Shown here: positions 1 to 10,335 of the stretch, one piece after another
Layout of the letters: each line of letters starts with the position of its first letter
How positions within the stretch are numbered: position 1 is the stretch's first letter
Source: Zygnema cylindricum
Taxonomy: Eukaryota > Streptophyta > Zygnematophyceae > Zygnematales > Zygnemataceae
Direction: 5' to 3'
DNA: 39,222 nucleotides
Assembly (NCBI GenBank): GCA_037447655.1
Contig: JBBHKE010001632.1
Span: 1-39,222 of the forward strand
Translations under genes and position numbers: made by a program
The notes under the pieces: generated by a model
What the model saw: only the letters and a program-made list of their open reading frames with translations
Database searches by the model: none
Told to the model about the DNA's origin: nothing

Positions 1-1200
1 CCTACTGAATACTCCAACTACTGCCGCTATGTTCGGCCTGGTACAGTTCATAAAGTAGATCAAACTTCCTACAACATGTTTATAAATGATAGATTTTATA
101 AAATCTCTCTCCTCTGGACTCATCTGATCGTCTAAGATCATCACTCCTCCTTCTACACTCCCTTCACTTATTTTTTTCAAGTCCATGGGAGTGGTATAAC
201 TGTTAGTATTTTCCATTTGGAATTTCTCATGCATATTACCTATTGCTTCTTTTTGAGTAGGTTTGATAATTTTCTTTCCCCTATCTCTCTCCATTTGGAT
301 CCCCAAAATATATTTTGCCTCCCCTAAATCCTTCATATCAAATCTGGCCCCAAGATCTTTCTTCAACCTATTGATCTTCTCCAAAGACTTACTCAACACA
401 AGCAGATCATCCACATAAATTGCAATAAAAATTACACCATTCTCATCTTCAAACATATAGATAGAATGGTCAGAGCTGATCCCGATATATCCCAAATCGG
501 TGAGAAACTCATCTAGTTTGTTATTCCACTATTCGAGAGCCTACTTCAGTCCATATAAGGATTTTATGAGCCTGCAGACTTTGCTCTGTTCTCCTTCTTC
601 CATGAACCCCTCGGGTTGCCTCATGAAAATTTCTTCCTCTAACTCACCATTAACAAAAGCTGTCTTAATGTCCATCTGGTGGATTTCCATGTCTTCCGCT
701 GCTGCAAAACTGAGGAGAATCCTTACTGAGAGGAATCGAACAACTGGAACAAAGGTCTCCTCATAGTCAATCCCCTCCTTTAGAGTGAACCGCTTCGCTA
801 CCAATCTAGCCTTATATCTTTCAATGGTATTATCTGGGTCCAGTTTTAGTTTAAATACCCGTTTACACCCGATAGGTTTTCTGTCTGGAGGACAATCCGT
901 TAATTCCTAAGTACTTGCTTCCATGATAGAAGCCATCTCATCATTTATGGCTCTAATCCATCTTTCTTTCTCTGGACTATTCACTGCCTCTGAGTAAGAC
1001 TGAGGCTCATTTGGGTGAGATAACTTAGTTACCATATGAGCCGTTTGTTTTTCCTGTATCATTATGCTGCTCCTCCTTCCTCCCTCAAACTCTGAAGCTG
1101 GAATGGATGGAAGTCTTAGATTTGTTCTTACTGTCTCATCGCCTTCCTTGTCCATGGAAGCCGATTCTTGTTCTGCTTCTTCTATCTCTTCGAAGTCCAT
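1..1200 (-). pseudogene. Reverse transcriptase of copia A, partial
   Basis: Open stretches at 1200-907 and 804-541 encode the linker and N-terminal half of a copia RT: the EAVNSPEKERWIRAI block, RYKARLVAK, QMDIKTAFVNGELEEEIFM with its catalytic Asp, and KSLYGLK. Stops interrupt the frame near 540. Beyond them the region at about 400-420 encodes the YVDD active site, and the palm/thumb sequence continues to the window edge. RNase H is missing because the window ends. Confidence 0.8.
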
Positions 1201-1267
1201 AGGAGTATGTGAGGTTTCCGGTGAGTCTCCTGTATCTTAGATCTCCCCTAAATCTGCAATCACGGTT

Positions 1268-2217
1268 TCACTTATGTCCCTTTAGGGGAACGACTGAGTT
1301 CTCCTCACTGTCGGACTCAATTCTGATTCTTATCTTCTTTGTATATTTGAAGGCGTCAAATGACTTCCCTTCATCCATGACAACTAAGTGTTTGACCAGA
1401 ATTATATCTTTCTTTGCTAAGTCATAGACTATATATCCTTTAACATCCTCATCATATCCCACAAAGTATCCAGGTTTTCCCTTAGCATCTAGTTTCCAAT
1501 TCTTACTATCCGTGTAAAGACTGTAAACTTGGCTACCGAATACTTTAAGGTGTGAGATATCTGGTTTCCTTCCAACCCATCTCTCATAAGGTGTCACTCC
1601 CTTTATAGCTGAGGTAAGGACTCTATTCTTAATGTAGTTGACACAATTCATTGCTTCTGCCCAAAATCTCTTTCCTATTTTCTTGTCTGCCAACATACTC
1701 TATGCACTATCTTCTAGTGTTCGATTCAACCTCTCAGCTACCCTATTTTGTTCCGGGTTATATGGTACAGCTTTCTGGTACTGCACTCCCTCATCTCTCA
1801 AATATTCCTCAAACTGGTTAGAGGTATATTCCCCCCCATTATCACTCCTTATCCTCTTAATGGGGGTTTCATGCAACTTCTCACTCAGGCTTTATATTCT
1901 TTGAAGTAAGTTGATGCTTCAGACTTTGTTTTCAGAAAGTAGACTCTAGAGTATCTAGACCAGTCATCGTTTATTGTCATTATAAACCTCTTTCCTCCCA
2001 CTGAAGGTACTTTTGCAAGTCCCCAAATATCTGTGTGGACCAAGTCTAACACTTTCTCACCTCTATATGTGGCGGCTTTGGGAAAGGGAAGTCTGTGAGC
2101 CTTACCTTGAGCACAACCACTACAATCATCCATCATTTCATTATCCCCAAACTGAATGCCTTCTACTACCCCAAGCTTTTTCATTTCCCTTAACCTATCA
2201 AAATGCACATGCCCCAA
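1268..2217 (-). pseudogene. Integrase of copia A
   Basis: The stretch 2217-1885 encodes the end of the HHCC zinc domain (CSGCAQGK) and the first catalytic Asp in LVHTDIWG. After a stop or shift, the reading continues through RSDNGGEY (second Asp, about 1838) and VAERLNRTLE (catalytic Glu, about 1725). Then 1696-1268 gives the C-terminal part with VFGSQVY and GYFVGYD, typical of copia integrases. All three D,D,E residues are therefore still present although the frame is broken. The enzyme would insert the cDNA into host DNA; this copy cannot make it intact. Confidence 0.8.
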
Positions 2218-2271
2218 CCGCTTATGCTAAATCATCAACTTAGGAACACCAACATAATAAGCATTCTTCTT

Positions 2272-2835
2272 TTAATTTCTCAGGTTAAGCCTAAACATTC
2301 CTTGGCTACACTTATCGACCGTGAAGTAAACTTCTTCCCCATTCTTAGCTGTAAAGACTCCCTTTCTAGTGAAGGTATTTAACTCTTTGTCATCTACCAC
2401 AGACGTAGAGACAAGATTTTTACTCAGCTGAGGAATGTATAGTACATTTGAGAATGTAAGTATAGAAGTCTTACCCTCCACTAAGACTTTCAGATCTACT
2501 GATCCCACTAGATCTGAAGTAACCACTCTCCCATCCCCGTTCTCTACTTCTACACTAGGGATCTTTCTTAGCTTAGTGAAGAGTTCCTTATCACGACACA
2601 TATGCATGGATGCATCTGAGGCGATAATCCATCCTTCCTGTGGAGCTTCCTGAATTGCTCCAAGGGCACACTTCTGTCTTTGAGGGATCTCCTTCTCTTC
2701 TAGGCTCTCGTCAAGAAGAAGCTCCCCATCCTCGTCAGAGGACTCATCCTCGGTATCTCCTGTCTCTTTTGTAACCACAAGTGCCTTTTTCTTCCCTCCT
2801 GAAAAACTCCCTCCACGGTTCTCTTGGAGCCTCAC
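2272..2835 (-). pseudogene. Protease and pre-integrase part of copia A
   Basis: An open stretch of about 187 codons follows directly from the zinc knuckle. It has an acidic spacer and then the protease region, recognisable from WII...AS.MHMC followed by the usual copia pattern of a barrier residue block, VLYIPQLSKNLVS. The family catalytic triad is Asp-Ser-Gly; here the corresponding residues read Ala-Ser-Asp, so the catalytic Asp appears lost. The stretch ends near the beginning of the HHCC pre-integrase domain. The identification rests on order and motifs, not on a search. Confidence 0.7.
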
Positions 2836-3765
2836 CTCCGACAGCTTGACACAATCTGCGATGAAGTGTCCCGGCTTTTTGCAAAAATGACAAAGACCCT
2901 TTGGGGGCCTCAGCCCCCCATAATGATTTGTTCCCCCTTTTTAAGGTTTCTTCGGGTCCTTCCCCCATCGATCTCCTTCTGCTGCTAGAGCTTGAATGAT
3001 GTTCCCTCCTCTCCTAATCTCCATTGTGTTTTCTTGCACAAGTATCATCCTGACCACTGTGTTCCATTTCCATGAAGTATCACGCATTTCTTGTAATCAA
3101 TACACTATGTTCTCGAACTCATCTGGTAACTTCATGATAAGAGTGTTAACTTTCATTTTCATTGTACCTGTCCACCCGGCACTTTCCATCTCTATATATA
3201 AACAAGAAAGATCATTACAGTAATTTAACATCTTTCCTCTTTTGTAAGTGTAACTCACTAGCTTTTGCTCAGCCAACTAGAGCTTCTAAATAGTTCCACC
3301 TCTATAAATCTCCACCAAACTCATCCACAACTCCTCGGCCTTGTAAATGTGAAGATGAGGAGTGGCCAAAGCTTGAGTGAGGTGCCTTAGAATGAAGTTA
3401 TTGGCAGCCATGTTTACATCCTCCAATATTTGAGTATCGTTCTCTATGGTCTTCACAGTCGCCGCTCTCGATACTGTGGCAATAGGAGTGAGGGGTGTCT
3501 CCTTCCCTTTCCCCTTTTCGGACACACTGCTGTCCCCATCATATGCCTCCTCCGCTTAGGCAGCCGATGCTGCAGGAAACCTTACTCCTACAAATCCTGG
3601 TGGAGTTCTCGAAGGTGGACGTTTCACTTGTCCACTAACGATACCCCAGTATCGTTTTTCGCACAAAGCTCCCATCATCATGGCTTCCCAATAGATGAAC
3701 CCAGATCCATTGAAGGTGGGCACCCTAGAGGATGGGCCCATAACCTGCAATTCTGTGTCCTCCAT
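2836..3765 (-). pseudogene. gag region of copia A
   Basis: The likely gag start is the ATG at 3765, opening MEDTEL. A stop at about 3556 breaks the frame; an open stretch resumes at 3525-3286 with another stop after it. A CX2CX4HX4C zinc knuckle, CHFCKKPGHFIADC, is encoded at 2851-2892. Gag forms the virus-like particle and the knuckle binds RNA. The part between about 2950 and 3290 is too diverged or frameshifted for me to read confidently. The start is supported by element B's right side, where the same leader and a similar ATG context recur near 7388. Confidence 0.7.
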
Positions 3766-3959
3766 TGGACCACAGAATACAGGAAGCCTCTAGATAATAT
3801 TTAACTTACCCACTTCAAGCCCAAACCACTGCTGTCCAGCAAGGCAAAATGAAATTTTCACTGCACCCCTATACAGCCTGGACTCCGCTGAGTGTGTAGC
3901 AAAAAGAATCACTAAAAACGGCCAACCAGCCGATAAGTTATGAGCCGGCAAAAATGCCA

Positions 3960-4683
3960 ATTTATACAAGGCTCTCTTAGAGAGAGGTGACTATCTACCA
4001 AAATTTCCTAAGTCCTAAACCTCTCTCACAACCCCTATCTATTGAAGTACGAACCAATCATATTACTGTAAAGTACATAAAGGTACTATGGCCGATGTCC
4101 TTTATGTACGGCTGGTGTACGACAAGGCTGCTGATTGGACGCGTGTCACTTTTCCACTCGTTCGTATATTCTCTGGAATTCTCGCGACCGAATGTCATCC
4201 TTCCACGCGGCGCCACGTCATGCCACATCCATAAAATCCAAAGTGACCATTCTATGATCTCGGCGATGATGTGCGCCGTCGAATTAAATTTGACATTGAA
4301 TGTTGACCATTTAAAACAAATGTCCATTTCATTTGTTTCGTGCGAAATGACGTTCGCACTAAACCTTAACAAGTTCTATGTCCGTTCGTCCATATTACAG
4401 TTAAATGGTTTCTGTGTTATACAACAGTTTAAATACTAATGAAACCCTATATCTCCTAACGGACTTCTACGACAGACTGGTTAGAGCTAACGGCTACGCC
4501 GCGCTCTGCCGGTCGGGGGTTCGAGTCCTACCGGACTCAACCTTTTGTTGAGAGTGACTTAAGTCACTCTTTAGTCCTTCTTATGGAGCTCAGGCAGCCA
4601 TGGCTCTATCGCTTCTCTCTCTCCTTAAGTGACTACAACAAGTATGGGGGGAAGAGAGAAAAGATGGAGGCAGGCTGCCTACA
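3960..4683 (-). repeat. 5' LTR of copia A (approximate)
   Basis: The stretch between element A's leader and element B matches, in reverse complement, the region downstream of B's RNase H. Shared words are CTCTCTAAGAGAG (3970s versus 7160s), GCGCCACGT and GCCATGGCTGCC. This recurrence next to coding ends identifies it as the family LTR. The limits are estimates: the left one from the position of the conserved CTCTCTAAGAGAG block, the right one from a TG at 4683. It carries a tRNA-like sequence on the opposite strand. Confidence 0.6.
4471..4540 (+). other. tRNA-like sequence inside LTR A, antisense to the element
   Basis: A TGGTTAGAGC D-arm half is followed about 30 nt later by a perfect B-box-like GGTTCGAGTCC (4518-4528) and by a T4 run at 4543-4546, which could end Pol III transcription. 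The 5' acceptor strand does not pair with the 3' CGGACTC, and the T stem has mismatches, so I do not call a functional tRNA. It is best described as a tRNA-derived or SINE-like relic. Confidence 0.5.
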
Positions 4684-4778
4684 TTTTCATTATATGTTTC
4701 CTCTAATAAGTTTTAGACCTAGAAAATACAACAAAAACTACTTATTTCAACAATGAGGATTTTGATGAGACATCGGAA

Positions 4779-5730
4779 TTGGAAGATAGAGGAGCTGAAA
4801 ATCTTCCTAAACGAAACCCAAGGATGCCTTCTATACCGGCTTCCGAATTTGAAAGAGGAAGAAGTAGTAAACGAATTCAAGAAAGACAAGTAAATTACCA
4901 ACTCACAAAGATGTCTCACCCAAATGAACATGAGACATACTTAGAGGCCATAAACACCCCAGAAAATAGTCGGTTGATCACAGCTATAAATAAAGAAATG
5001 GCCTCTATCATGAAAGCCAATACATGGGAGTTGGTAGATTGTCCACCGGACCGAAAACTGATCGGATGTTAGTGGGTTTTTAAACTTAAATTAAACCCCG
5101 ATAATACCATTGAGAGGTACAAAACTAGGTTAGTTGCAAAAGGTTAAACTCAGAAAGAGGGGATAGACTACGCAGAAACCTTTGCACTTGTAGTTAGATT
5201 TCCTTCTGCTAGAATCCTTTTGAAAATAGCCGCAGCGGAGGATATGGAAATACACCAGATGGATATTAAAATGGCTTTTTTGCACGGAGAGTTGGAAGAA
5301 GAAATTTACATGAGGCAACCAAAAAGTTTCGTGGAAATGGGGAAGAAAACAAAGTTTGCAAAATGATAAAATCACTCTATGGGCTTAAGCAAGCCCCGCG
5401 ACAGTGGAATACAAAGCTCGACGAATTTCTGACCGGTTTGGGGTATATCACAATTAGTTCATATCACTCTATATATTTATTTGAGGATGAGGATGGAGTG
5501 ATATCTATTTCTATTTATGTGGATGATTTGTTGGTCTTCAGCAAGTCCTTAGATAAAATTAACAAACTAAAACGGGATCTTAGAAGCAGTTTTGATATGA
5601 AAGATCTCGGCGAAGCAAAGTATATTTTAGGAATCAGATGGAGAGAGATAGAGGGAATAGAATTATAAGACTCACTCAAAAAGAAGCAATCCGTAATATG
5701 CTACAAAAATTTAAGATGGAAAAGCAAACG
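4779..5730 (+). pseudogene. Reverse transcriptase of copia B
   Basis: The stretch 4779-5072 has the PSIPASEFE linker and EAINTPENSRLITAI block. After a TAG, the frame continues through VFKLKLNPDNTIERYKTRLV, a second stop and QMDIKMAFLHGELEEEIYM. A frameshift follows and 5363-5668 continues with KSLYGLKQAPRQW and the intact YVDD active site (about 5515-5526) up to GEAKYILGI. These are the standard copia RT blocks in order. The copy is clearly dead through stops and shifts rather than through loss of the active site. Confidence 0.8.
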
Positions 5731-5744
5731 GATGTACTACTTCT

Positions 5745-6509
5745 ATGGATTTGAAGAAAGTGTTTGAGGGGAGTGAAGAGAGAGGAATATTGATCATTAA
5801 TGATGAGATGGATGAGATAGAAAGAAAATTTATGGAAAATATCCCTTATCGACAGATTGTAGGCAGTTTAATTTATTTTATGAACTATACCCGGCCGGAT
5901 ATAGCTGCAGCCGTAGGAGTCCTCGTCAATAGTCTAAATGAATCAAGAAAGAGAGACAAGGAGGCTGCCAAAAGGGTGATGAGGTATCTTGTGGGGACAA
6001 GGGAATTATGGTTGCATTTCGGAGGGGAGCACACTGACATTACAACCTAGAGTGATGCTAGTTATGGAGATGTGCCTTTAAAGCGGTGTACGACTGGATA
6101 TGTGTTGCAAATTGGATCTGGTGCATATTGTTGGAGTAGCAAGCAACAAAAAGTAGTTGCTCAATCCACTATGGAGGCTGAATACATGGCTTATTGTGCT
6201 GCCACCTAAGAATTAATGTGGGTTAAATCTCTTCTTGAAGAACTTGGGTTCATCAAGTTTGGAACTCAAAATGTTTTTTGTGATTATCAAGCTGCTATCT
6301 CTATTGCAGCTAATCCGAAACATCACTTAAAAGCTAAGCATATGGATATTAGACTAAGCTTTGTCAAAGAGAAGGTTGAAAATAAAATTATTAAACTGGT
6401 TCATAAAATTGATAGAGAAACGATTCTAGACATGATGACAAAACCAGTGCCTTCCCCTAAGTTGATTTATTGCAGAGAAAACTTTGGATTAAATTTAAAA
6501 AGTGACTAG
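5745..6509 (+). pseudogene. RT thumb and RNase H of copia B
   Basis: The stretch 5745-6050 encodes PYRQIVGSLIYFMNYTRPDI, the conserved copia connection block. A TAG then precedes SDASYGD (RNase H catalytic Asp), followed by QSTMEAEYMAY, another stop, and 6216-6509, which ends the polyprotein with KAKHMDIRLSFVKEKV and MMTKPV. RNase H removes the RNA strand of the hybrid during replication. The order matches family architecture, and the stops make it non-functional. Confidence 0.8.
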
Positions 6510-6550
6510 GAATTAAGGGGAGCCTAGAAAAAGAGATTTAGTAGTTCACT

Positions 6551-7403
6551 TCTTTGTTTTAGTTTTACTTTTAAGAAAGAGAGTGAGGATCAAAGGCACG
6601 CCATGGCTGCCGCCATATTTAGAAAGTGGCAGATTTTGAAGTAGAGGAAAAAAAAAATTTGATGCCTAAGTCCAGACTAGAACATGGGTCTGTGGACCTC
6701 TTTACAGTCGTATGTCTTAACCACTAAGGCGATATCGAAACGATACACGTGCTGGGTTTCAAAGATATATAAACATTAATGCAACAGCTAATTAACAGCA
6801 GACTAACCAAAAAGAGCAATATATGCATGTACGCGAATCTGAACCATGTAAAATATGTTTTGATCGAACGGCCGACATTGTAGCCGTCTCGCAAAGTGAG
6901 CTTTTGGCGTCATTTGGAGATAGCGTCACGCGGTGCCACGTGGCGCCACATTATTTGATACCGGAGAAGATGGGAGGAGGAACCATGGCTCTTGATTTGA
7001 CAAGTGTCACCTTGTAGACTATGTCGTACAATGGCAGTAAAATAAGTACATCTCCTATTATACCTTCTTGTACTATATAGTGTTCCTATTGGACTAGGGT
7101 TTAGTAGTAGGTAGTCGTGAGTAGGCAGACCAAGACTTAGTGATATTTAGGTACCTCTCTCTAAGAGAGCTTGTAACTATAAAGGTCATATTTGACAAGC
7201 CCTAACTTACTGCTCAAAGGAGCAAATTCAGTGATTCTTTTTGCGTTTGACTCAAGGGAGTCTTGTCCTCACAGGGGTGAGAATGGTCAGAATATTTGTG
7301 TAACTAGGCGGCACTTATTCAGTGGGAAAGTGGAAGGGGCAAATATTATCCTAGAGGCTTTACAAAGGCTGCTCATTCTGTGGGTCAATGGAGACCACAG
7401 AAT
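6551..7403 (+). repeat. Family LTR followed by a 5' leader and the first gag codons
   Basis: Downstream of B's RNase H, the sequence matches element A's LTR (GCCATGGCTGCC, GGCGCCAC, CTCTCTAAGAGAG). It then continues past the LTR into A's 5' leader (AGTGATTCTTTTTGC, AAATATTATC.TAGAGGC) up to the gag ATG at about 7388, after which similarity stops. An ordinary 3' LTR would be followed by host DNA, so this LTR also acts as the 5' LTR of a further, truncated copy. The left boundary is approximate. Confidence 0.6.
6664..6730 (-). other. tRNA-like relic inside LTR B, antisense to the element
   Basis: Read on the minus strand, GCCTTAG and CTTAGGC can pair as an acceptor stem in six of seven positions. 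Between them lie TGGTTAAGAC, an anticodon-like loop CTGTAAA (GTA anticodon if real) and TTCTAGT in the T-loop position. A run of ten T follows on that strand (6648-6657). The first half of the D arm is missing, leaving about 67 nt, so it is a relic and not a working tRNA. It sits at the same LTR position as the one at 4471-4540. Confidence 0.45.
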
Positions 7404-7572
7404 TTTATTGCGCACTGTATCTTATTTCACGCTATGTTACTTTTCGAGCTCTAAAATAAGCAGGCACTTCTCGACATGTGATCAAAAGCATCACATCGTA
7501 AGATATGGATAACTAAACCAGAAAAAAATCGTATGACACGCCACATACAAAACTAAATAGACAATACCTAAA
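7404..7572. other. Intergenic stretch between copia B/leader and copia C
   Basis: I recognise no feature here. It is the left flank of element C and ends with the GTAAA target duplication. Confidence 0.5.
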
Positions 7573-7577
7573 GTAAA
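7573..7577 (+). repeat. Left target-site duplication of copia C (GTAAA)
   Basis: GTAAA directly precedes the TGTTAGG start of the 5' LTR and recurs at 14898-14902 directly after the 3' LTR end CCTGTCA. Five bases is the normal copia target duplication. Confidence 0.9.
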
Positions 7578-8110
7578 TGTTAGGTTCAAGGTTGACATTG
7601 GTCCTCGCGGTCTATTGCGCGGCCAGCTAAATTGTTGTTACGTCAAGTTAGTGGTCTTTACGACAAGTTTGTGATCTAGGTTGGTTTGGAGTCATTAAGT
7701 CTAGTTGTAGGGTTTTGTAGTACGTTGGTTTCGCGAAGGTTTAGTTTGGTGACGACCAGGTATTTTTGTTTCGTTTGGTGTGTACAATTGGTCGATTCGT
7801 TTTGTCTTTATCTCTTTTGGTTGTACGTTTGTTTAGTACTTTTGTTGTACGTAGCTTCGTGCATAAACGTAAATTGATTGGTACGCGCTTCGTGCGCACT
7901 TTATGTTTGGTTTGGTTTTATTGTTTGATAGTGTGACGCTTCACTTGCAGTACTACATACTGCAGCTTAGTGGGAGGGAAACTTAACGTTTTTATGGGAG
8001 AAAAATGTCCGTGAAATATATTGACTTTCGTGGACAGTTCTCTCTCGTCTGAATTATGTTTATGCTTCCGCTGTAATCTTGCACTTTGCATTTTGTGTAA
8101 GATCCTGTCA
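7578..8110 (+). repeat. 5' LTR of copia C, 533 bp
   Basis: It begins TGTTAGG and ends CCTGTCA, with matching sequence at both ends of the 3' LTR. It is uninterrupted and is the reference for the two insertions in its partner. Confidence 0.95.
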
Positions 8111-8112
8111 AG

Positions 8113-8124
8113 TGGTATCGGAGC
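8113..8124 (+). promoter_or_regulatory. Primer-binding site of copia C
   Basis: TGGTATCGGAGC follows the LTR after two bases. It differs by one base from the plant copia primer site TGGTATCAGAGC, which pairs with the 3' part of initiator methionine tRNA. It primes minus-strand cDNA synthesis. Confidence 0.9.
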
Positions 8125-9534
8125 TTGGTGGCTAGTTTGGCCGCTATAGGGAGAAAGAAGAAGAATACCCCTTCTCGTATGATGCCTTCTTCTTCTAGGA
8201 TGATTTCTCGACCTCCGGATCCGGATCCTCTAGATCCAACTGAATCCGAATCATCGTCGGATCTGGAAGTAGAAACTCCATTTGCCTTCACCGACAAAAC
8301 TTTTGAGGAGGCCGTTTTGATCGATCCGATAGGACAAAAAAAGGAGAATGAGGGGAAAAAGAAGGACGAAGATGACGCGATAGAAGATCGTCTTCAAAAA
8401 CTAATGGATGGTCTTTTCCGATATGTTGATCAATTGATCTCGGAGACGAACCGTGTCACGAGACCTCCATTTTTCGGAGATCCCATTCCGACACAAAGCG
8501 TCATTGATACGGAAAGAGATGAGGAGGAGATGAGGGAATTGATTCGAAAGGGGAAACTTCCCATCGATGACGATTCGGATCTTGACGATTGAGTGAAGGG
8601 GACGAGCAAGTTGAATTTATGTCCGGAAAAATTGTCATTTTCAATGGGACGAATTATCAATCGTGGAAGAAATATATTAAAGGCCAATTTAAATTAAAAC
8701 GCCTTTGGAAGGTGGTAAAAGGGGTGGACAAGATGCCTACCTCGGATCGGAGAGCTTATCGGGTGTGGACGAAGAAAAAACTTTTCTGCCGTTGACGGTT
8801 TATTCCAATCATGTAGCACTTCTATTCACGATTTATTTCTTACCCAAAGATTCACCCATGATTGTTGGGTGGCCCTTAAAAATCATTTTGAGAAGAGTCT
8901 TCAAAACAAAGGGCAACATATTTATACCAATTATACATCTTTCAAAGTGAAACCAAATGAATCGATCGATGAGGCCGCAAACAGATTTAATATTATTATC
9001 GAGCAACTCGCAAATATGGGGAAATTTATTGAAGAAAATGATATGGCATCGGTCTTCACTCATTACTTACCGGAGAAAATGATACATTTACGAGACATTC
9101 ACTTATCGAGGGATTCGAACACCTTGGATTCGATCATAACATTCTTTAAATCGACCGAGGCAAATCGCCGGAGCTCATCAAGGGGAACCAAACCGACCGG
9201 TTCCCTTAATGCGGCAACATCGGAAACGCCCGATCTAAATTATTTTCGGGGAAGAGGAGGAAGAAGAGGGGGAAATCTGAGAGGAAGAGGGGGAAGAGAA
9301 AATGAAAGGGACGGGAGATCTCTTTCTCACCCCGGATTTTCAAATTTGACCAATATTGCATGTTTTCAATGCGGCAAACTTGGTTATATGGCGGCTTTTT
9401 GCCCGGATAAGGAGCGCCAATGTCACTTTTGCGGGAAATGGGGTCATATAAGCCCCTTATGTTACTCGAAGGCCGACAAACGAGGCGGCGGTGGAAGAGG
9501 AGATCGCGGCGGTAAAGGAGATGGCGGCGGCTGA
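8125..9534 (+). pseudogene. gag of copia C with two CCHC zinc knuckles
   Basis: An acidic open stretch (8125-8592) overlaps a second one starting at ATG 8589 that has the copia gag opening FNGTNYQSWKKYIK. A frameshift near 8780 moves the frame to 8869-9534, which holds NESIDEAANRFNIIIEQLA, a Gly/Arg-rich stretch and two zinc knuckles. These are CFQCGKLGYMAAFC, where Tyr replaces the usual His, and the canonical CHFCGKWGHISPLC. A TGA ends it at 9532-9534, inside a Gly/Arg repeat that continues in frame afterwards. The product would package element RNA. The overlapping upstream acidic ORF might be a leader ORF or the true gag N-terminus; I cannot decide. Confidence 0.8.
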
Positions 9535-9686
9535 TACGATGGGCGCGGCGGCGGTCGTTTTGACGGCCGCGGAGGCCGCGGAGGTCGCCATGGAAGGGGA
9601 GGAGGACATTTTATGGGCGACTACCAATTTGAAAAGGAGGAGAAGGCGCGCAAATATTTTCCGCCCTTAACTTTTCGCTTGATGTT

Positions 9687-10335
9687 TTGGCAGGTGCTAC
9701 GCAAAAAGAAAAGGAGTGTATTATAAATTTTGGCGCGTCACACCACGTACGTACAGACGCGTCGCTTTTTGATGATTTTCGCGAACTCATTGTACCAAAA
9801 CGAATCACTGTCACAAGTGGACAAGTGATTTCAATAAGTACAGTGGGTACTGTAGGTTTGGACTTACCTATTTTGGACGCAAGTGGCGTGGAAAAAGTGA
9901 CGCAAACCGAACTAAAATGTTTTGTACTTACCCAAAGGTTCAGTGAACCTTCTCAGCGTACCGCAAATTCAACGTGCAGGCGTTAGCGTATTTGCGTATG
10001 GCAACTCCACAATAAAAATTGTAGGATCGGATGGTTTACAAATAGGCGAAGGAGAAGTCACGAATTTTATGCATAGTCGCTCAATATGGCGTCGGCCGAA
10101 AGCGCACCCAAATTCTGGTGGCATTATTTCGCAAATTTCCGAATTGAAAGGCGATTTAACTTTGTGGCATCACTGTATGTGTCACATATCCGAGGGGAGT
10201 TTACGTCGCATGATTAAGAATGGAAGTGTAAGGGGATTGGACTTGGCGTCAAGAGAGAAAATTAACAGGTGCGAGGGATGTAGTAAGGGGAGGCAAATCC
10301 GAAAGCCGCATCCGACCAAAGATCTAACGCATTGA
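9687..10335 (+). pseudogene. Protease and HHCC pre-integrase of copia C
   Basis: The 9687-9986 stretch contains IINFGASHHV, aligned with the copia protease motif in which Asp-Ser-Gly is catalytic. Here Asn-Phe-Gly stands instead, so the enzyme would be inactive. A frameshift near 9930 leads to 9922-10335 with GSVNLLSVPQI, then LWHHCMCHIS and CEGCSKGR, the zinc-binding HHCC domain in front of integrase. TGA at 10333-10335 interrupts the frame, which reopens directly afterwards. Confidence 0.8.

Larger units (their letters stand above)
1..4683 (-). mobile_element. Ty1/copia retrotransposon A, decayed, cut by left window edge
   Basis: Read on the minus strand, the copia order is visible: LTR and leader (about 4683 to 3770), gag with a CCHC zinc knuckle, protease, integrase, then reverse transcriptase running off position 1. 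Copia elements copy their RNA into DNA in gag-derived particles and insert it with integrase. Several in-frame stops and frameshifts break the polyprotein. The RNase H domain and 3' LTR lie outside the window. The linker before RT, with a shared PSIPASEFE motif, matches element B at 4.8 kb, so A and B are one family. The outer boundary at 4683 is inferred from a TG start and is uncertain; I found no target duplication or convincing primer-binding site. Confidence 0.85.
4740..6550 (+). mobile_element. Ty1/copia retrotransposon B, 5'-truncated and decayed
   Basis: Only the linker, RT and RNase H parts of a copia pol remain, ending at about 6509 and followed by the family LTR. It belongs to the family of element A but lies on the opposite strand, with its truncated end against A's LTR. 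There are in-frame stops at about 5070, 5145, 6048 and 6207 and frameshifts at about 5335 and 5670-5745, so it encodes no complete protein. Confidence 0.8.

Noticed and set aside
4471-4540. A functional tRNA gene
   Set aside because: The B-box is good, but the acceptor stem does not pair and the first D-arm half is missing.
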